Shown: piece after piece, positions 5,766-9,466 of the stretch
How positions within the stretch are numbered: the stretch's first letter is position 1
Layout of the letters: every line of letters begins with the position of its first letter
From: an uncultured Caulobacteraceae bacterium
GTDB taxonomy: Bacteria; Pseudomonadota; Alphaproteobacteria; Caulobacterales; Caulobacteraceae
Assembly: GCA_946482375.1 (NCBI GenBank)
Contig: CAMLRH010000086.1
Coordinates: 1-9,466, forward strand
Direction of reading: 5' to 3'
DNA length: 9,466 nt
Program-made: the position numbers and the translations under genes
Notes under the pieces: generated by a model
Database searches by the model: none
What the model was told of the DNA's origin: nothing
What the model saw: the letters and a program-made list of their open reading frames with translations, nothing else

Positions 5766-8700
5766 TGCTGTCGGACATCTCGGTCCGCCGTCCCGTCTTC
5801 GCCGCCGTCGCGGCCATCATCCTCTGCGTGATCGGGCTGGCGGCCTTCGCTGGCCTGCCGGTGCGCGAGCTGCCCAGCGTCGACCCGCCCGTCGTCTCGG
5901 TGCGGACCGACTATCGCGGCGCCTCGGCCGAGGTGGTCGAGGAGCGGATCACCCAGGTCGTCGAGCGACAGGTCAGCGGCATCCAGGGCATCGACCGCGT
6001 CAACTCGACGAGCCGCGACGGCCAGTCGAGCATCAACATCACCTTCACGCTGGACCGCGACCTCGACGCCGCGGCCAACGACGTGCGCGACGCCGTCAGC
6101 CGGGTGGTGAACCAACTGCCCGAGCAGGCCGACGCGCCCCGGGTCGCCAAGGCCGACGCCGACGCGACGCCGATCATCATCCTCAACATGACCTCGTCGA
6201 CGCTGAACCGGCTGCAGATGAGCGATTATGCCGACCGCTTCCTGGTCGAGCGGCTGTCGACGACGCCGGGCGTGGCGCAGGTCTTCGTCGGCGGGGCGCA
6301 GCTCTACGCCATGCGCATCTGGCTCGACGCCGACGCCATGGCCGCGCGCGGCATCACCGTCGACGACGTCGAGCAGGCGCTGAACTCGCAGAACCTGGAG
6401 CTGCCGGCGGGCGCGCTGGAGAGCCAGTCCAAGGACTTCACCATCCGGGTCAACCGCAACTACCAGACGCCCGAGCAGTTCGCGCAGATGCCGGTTCGCG
6501 CCTCGGGCGAGGAGGGCGGCTATGTCACGCGGCTGGGCGATGTCGCGCGCGTCGAGGAAGGTCCTGACGAGCGGCGACGCACCTTCCGCGGCAACGGCGT
6601 CGAGCAGATCGGCATCGTGCTGACTCGCCAGAGCCAGGCCAACGACCTGCAGATCTCCGAGTCCGTCCACCGCGAGGTCGAGACGATCAACAAGACGCTG
6701 CCGGCCGGCACCAAGCTGCTCATCGCCGTGGATTCCTCGGAGTTCACCTCGCACGCCATCTTCGAGGTGTGGGTGACGATGGGCATCTCGATCCTGCTCG
6801 TCGCGCTGGTGAACTTCGTCTTCCTGGGCAGTTGGCGTTCGGCGCTGATCCCCTCGCTGATCGCGCCGATCTGCATCCTTTCGACCTTCATCATTCTGGC
6901 CCCGCTGGGCTTCTCGCTGAACCTGCTGACCTTGCTGGCGCTGGTGCTGGCCGTCGGCCTCGTGGTCGACGACGCCATCGTCGTGGTCGAAAACATCCAG
7001 CGCCGCGTCGATGAGGGCGAACCGCCCACCGTCGCGGCTATTCGCGGGACGCGGCAGGTCTTTTTCGCGGTGGTGGCGACCACCATCGTGCTGATCTCGG
7101 TGTTCGCGCCGCTGATGTTCCTGCCGGGCTACATCGGCCGGCTGTTCGTGGAGCTGGCCGTGGCCATCGCCGCGGCGGTCTTCTTCTCGGCGCTGCTGGC
7201 GCTGTCGCTATCGCCGATGCTGGCCTCCAAGCTTCTGCGTCCGGCTGAGGGTGAGGGTCGCCTCGCCATCCGGGTCAACTGGGCGATGGACAAGCTGCGG
7301 GAGTCCTACCGCGCCTCGCTCGACATGCTGCTCTCCCAGCGCCGCGCGGCGTTCGGGGCGGGCGCGCTGGTCGTTTTCCTGGCGCTGGTCGCGGGCCTGC
7401 TGTTCGTCGCCATTCCGAAAGAACTGGTGCCGGCCGAGGACCGCGGCCGCGTCGACGTCTCGATCAACGCCCCGGAAGGCGCCGGCTACGAATACACCCG
7501 CGCCGCCGGCATGGAGATCGAGAAGCAGTTCGCCGACTACTTCAAGCAGGGCGTGGTCGAGCGCTACATCGTCAACGTGCCGGGCTTCGGCGGCAACCGC
7601 TTCAACAACGGCAACGGCATCCTCGTCCTCAAGGATTGGGGCGAGCGCGACAAGACCGCCGACGAGGTCGCCGACGAGCTGAACCGCTCGCTCAGCCAGA
7701 TCACCGGCGTGCGCGCCATCGCCAACGTGCGCGGCCCCTTCCAGCGCGGCGGCGGAGGCGGGGGAGGCGGCGGCACCAACGTCGACCTCGTCGCGCTCGG
7801 CAACGACTACGAGGAACTGCGGGCCTGGCTGGCGCCGATCCTGGCCGCCGTGCAGGAGAACCCCGGCTTCTCGCGCCCGCGCATCGACTATGAGCCCACC
7901 GCGCCGCGCCTTTCCGTCGATATCGACCGCGAAAAAGCCGCCGCGCTTGGCGTCTCGCCCCAGGCTGTCGGCCGAGCGCTGGAGACCATGTTCGGCTCGC
8001 GGCGGGTGACGACCTACATCAAGGGCGGCCAGGAATACGACGTCATCGTCCAGACCGAACTGGAGCGGCGCCGCACGCTCGACGACCTCAACACCCTCTA
8101 CGTCCGCACCAACACCGGTAGCCTCGTGCCGCTGGCCAGCGTCGTCACGACCCAGGTGCGCGGCGACACCCCCGACCGCGAGCGGATGGACCGCCAGCGT
8201 TCCATGGAGCTGACCAGCCAGCTCGCCCCCGGCTACACGGTGGCCGAGGCGGTCACCTTCCTGCAGGAGCAGGCGGCGAAGAACCCGAGCCCGAGCGTCA
8301 CCTACACCTGGGGCGGTCAGGCGCGGGATTACTTGGAGGCTTCCGGCGCGGTGGGTCTCGCCTTCGGGCTCGCCCTGCTGCTCGTCTTCCTCGTGCTCGC
8401 CGCCCAGTTCGAGAGCTGGATCCACCCGGCGGTGATCATGCTGACCGTGCCGCTGGCGGCGCTGGGCGGGCTGTTTGGCCTGCTGCTGACCGGCAACACG
8501 ATCAACACCTACAGCCAGATCGGCCTCGTCATCCTGATCGGCATCGCCGCCAAGAATGGCATCCTGATCGTCGAGTTCGCCAACCAGCTGCGCGACCAGG
8601 GGCGCGAGATCCGCGAGGCCGTCATCGAGGCGGCGGCGCTTCGCCTGCGCCCGATCATCATGACTTCGATTTCGGCCGCGTTCGGCGCGCTACCGCTGAT

Positions 8701-8911
8701 CCTGTGGCAGGGCGCGGGCGCCGGCAGCCGCCAGACAATCGGCATCGTGATCTTCTTCGGCGCGATCTTCTCGACGCTGCTGACGTTGTTCGTGGTGCCG
8801 GTGTTCTACAACCTGCTGGCGCGGTTCACGAAGTCGCCGGAGTGGACCGCACGCCAGATCGAGGCTTATGAACACGATGAAAGCGCGGGGCAGACCTCAC
8901 CCGCGCAGTAG
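5765..8911 (+). CDS. RND efflux pump, inner-membrane permease of the AcrB/HAE1 type
   Basis: A 1048-residue proton-driven pump, the same length as AcrB (1049). It opens with SDISVRRPVFAAVAAIIL (TM1), followed by a large periplasmic porter loop (about 30-335), TM2-6 (about 335-490), TM7 (about 529-551), a second periplasmic loop, and TM8-12 (about 860-1025). The proton-relay pair Asp402-Asp403 lies in VGLVVDDAIVVVENIQRR in TM4, and its partner Lys930 is in IAAKNGILIVEF, so the relay looks intact. LRPIIMTS and GAGAGSRQTIG near the C-terminus match the family. Nine consecutive Gly (662-670) form a low-complexity insertion in the second periplasmic loop. It forms one transcription unit with the adaptor at 4617. 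No outer-membrane factor follows, so a TolC/OprM-type channel must be encoded elsewhere. HAE1 pumps usually export hydrophobic or amphiphilic drugs; the actual substrate is unknown. Confidence 0.97.
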   Translation: MLSDISVRRPVFAAVAAIILCVIGLAAFAGLPVRELPSVDPPVVSVRTDYRGASAEVVEERITQVVERQVSGIQGIDRVNSTSRDGQSSINITFTLDRDLDAAANDVRDAVSRVVNQLPEQADAPRVAKADADATPIIILNMTSSTLNRLQMSDYADRFLVERLSTTPGVAQVFVGGAQLYAMRIWLDADAMAARGITVDDVEQALNSQNLELPAGALESQSKDFTIRVNRNYQTPEQFAQMPVRASGEEGGYVTRLGDVARVEEGPDERRRTFRGNGVEQIGIVLTRQSQANDLQISESVHREVETINKTLPAGTKLLIAVDSSEFTSHAIFEVWVTMGISILLVALVNFVFLGSWRSALIPSLIAPICILSTFIILAPLGFSLNLLTLLALVLAVGLVVDDAIVVVENIQRRVDEGEPPTVAAIRGTRQVFFAVVATTIVLISVFAPLMFLPGYIGRLFVELAVAIAAAVFFSALLALSLSPMLASKLLRPAEGEGRLAIRVNWAMDKLRESYRASLDMLLSQRRAAFGAGALVVFLALVAGLLFVAIPKELVPAEDRGRVDVSINAPEGAGYEYTRAAGMEIEKQFADYFKQGVVERYIVNVPGFGGNRFNNGNGILVLKDWGERDKTADEVADELNRSLSQITGVRAIANVRGPFQRGGGGGGGGGTNVDLVALGNDYEELRAWLAPILAAVQENPGFSRPRIDYEPTAPRLSVDIDREKAAALGVSPQAVGRALETMFGSRRVTTYIKGGQEYDVIVQTELERRRTLDDLNTLYVRTNTGSLVPLASVVTTQVRGDTPDRERMDRQRSMELTSQLAPGYTVAEAVTFLQEQAAKNPSPSVTYTWGGQARDYLEASGAVGLAFGLALLLVFLVLAAQFESWIHPAVIMLTVPLAALGGLFGLLLTGNTINTYSQIGLVILIGIAAKNGILIVEFANQLRDQGREIREAVIEAAALRLRPIIMTSISAAFGALPLILWQGAGAGSRQTIGIVIFFGAIFSTLLTLFVVPVFYNLLARFTKSPEWTARQIEAYEHDESAGQTSPAQ
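7748..7774 (+). repeat. Nine-glycine low-complexity tract within the RND pump gene
   Basis: Nine GGN codons in a row (five GGC before and after mixed GGA and GGG) encode Gly662-670, between GPFQR and TNVDLVALG in the second periplasmic loop. Mixed codon use argues against a recent slippage product. It is a likely flexible linker, and a possible site of length variation between strains. Confidence 0.9.
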
Positions 8912-8923
8912 CGTGGATGTGTG

Positions 8924-9466
8924 ATGGACGACTCCGGTTTCGCGGTTCAAGGCAAAGACATCGCGCTGTTGCGGCGGTTGGAGGAAAGGATTCTCTGGCT
9001 CGCCTGCTGGACCATCCACCACGCCAATCACATCCGCGAAAGCCGCGACGGCCTGAAGGTCGGCGGCCACCAGGCCTCGTGCGCTTCGATGACGACGCTG
9101 ATGACGGCGCTCTATTTCAGGGCGCTGCGGCCCCAGGACCGGGTGGCGGTCAAGCCGCACGCCAGTCCGGTGTTCCACGCCATCCAGCACCTGTTCGGCC
9201 GTCAGGACATCGGTCAGCTGAAGCGCTTCCGGGCGCTGGGCGGGGCGCAGTCGTATCCCTCGCGGACCAAGGACAAGGACGACGTCGACTTCTCCACCGG
9301 CTCGGTGGGGCTCGGGGTGGCGCAGACGCTGTTCTCGTCGCTGGTGCAGGACTACGTCCGCGCGCACGGCTGGGGGACCGAGCGGCCCGAGGGGCGGATG
9401 GTGGCGCTGGTCGGCGACGCCGAGATGGACGAGGGGAACATCTACGAGGCGCTGCTCGAGGGGTGG
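8924..9466 (+). CDS. AceE/transketolase-like thiamine diphosphate enzyme, N-terminal 181 residues (truncated by right edge)
   Basis: An open frame from ATG 8924 to the window end, with no stop. The sequence follows the N-terminal thiamine diphosphate domain of homodimeric pyruvate dehydrogenase E1 (AceE) and transketolases. GGHQASCAS carries His49 and KPHASPVFHA carries His79, matching the two cofactor-site histidine motifs of AceE (GHIASFAS and GHASPG). STGSVGLGVAQ and the cofactor motif start VGDAEMDEGNIYEAL (Gly164-Asp165) follow. AceE has GDGEMDEP at the last position, so EGNIYEAL is more transketolase-like. The product is probably an E1-type 2-oxoacid dehydrogenase or decarboxylase; the exact substrate cannot be assigned from this fragment. 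It starts 12 nt after the pump stop, in the same frame, with only a weak ribosome-binding site, so it may be read through from the efflux operon. GTG 8921 is an in-frame alternative start. Confidence 0.85.
   Translation, partial: MDDSGFAVQGKDIALLRRLEERILWLACWTIHHANHIRESRDGLKVGGHQASCASMTTLMTALYFRALRPQDRVAVKPHASPVFHAIQHLFGRQDIGQLKRFRALGGAQSYPSRTKDKDDVDFSTGSVGLGVAQTLFSSLVQDYVRAHGWGTERPEGRMVALVGDAEMDEGNIYEALLEGW

Noticed and set aside
5558..8425. Very long open frames on the minus strand across the pump gene (about 5558-6754 and 7208-8425)
   Set aside because: They lie wholly antisense to an unmistakable RND pump, have biased His/Asp/Val/Arg-rich translations typical of GC-rich antisense frames, and show no family motifs.
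1..9466. tRNA or rRNA genes, CRISPR arrays, insertion sequences, integrases or phage genes
   Set aside because: Read for on both strands; no repeat-spacer pattern, terminal inverted repeats with a transposase, or RNA gene was seen.

Overview
The window is GC-rich throughout, with the codon use and dense packing of an alphaproteobacterium. A Caulobacterales member (Caulobacter/Phenylobacterium type) is the best guess. Support comes from a DUF2336 protein, a family largely confined to Alphaproteobacteria, promoter-like elements resembling the Caulobacter housekeeping consensus (TTGACGS, a 10-14 nt spacer, GCTANAWC), and scattered GANTC sites. The placement is inferred from content; no rRNA or other marker is present.

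Layout. (1) 1-758, minus: the N-terminal part of a DUF2336 protein running off the left edge. (2) 759-833: a short divergent intergenic region. (3) 834-2327, plus: a complete glycerol kinase, glpK. (4) 2346-2788, plus: a less GC-rich PemK/MazF-like toxin gene broken by a single-base frameshift, with no antitoxin beside it, closed by a clear hairpin terminator. (5) 2789-2990: a gene-free stretch with a good Caulobacter-type promoter, about 75 nt of hairpin-rich sequence and a second terminator hairpin. This could be an unannotated small RNA or an attenuated leader. It is followed by four alternating CGTCA/TGACG half-sites and a second promoter candidate. (6) 2991-4550, plus: an adducin-type class II aldolase-fold protein, then a secreted, probably outer-membrane, protein of unknown function that begins at a TTG two codons after the aldolase stop. 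(7) 4551-4616: two inverted repeats upstream of the efflux genes. (8) 4617-8911, plus: an RND efflux pair, periplasmic adaptor and inner-membrane pump, overlapping by one base (TGATG). No outer-membrane channel gene is present, so TolC-like function must come from elsewhere. (9) 8924-9466, plus: the N-terminal part of an AceE/transketolase-like thiamine diphosphate enzyme running off the right edge.

How the genes work together. GlpK feeds glycerol into central metabolism but has no glpF, glpD or glpR neighbour here. The adaptor and pump make one drug/solute efflux machine. The aldolase-like and secreted genes look co-transcribed, though no shared pathway is evident. Most of the window is ordinary chromosome. 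The best candidates for something undescribed are the 2785-2896 promoter/hairpin/terminator unit, which contains two copies of an 8-nt element that can both pair with the same terminator arm, and the half-site array just upstream of the aldolase-like gene.
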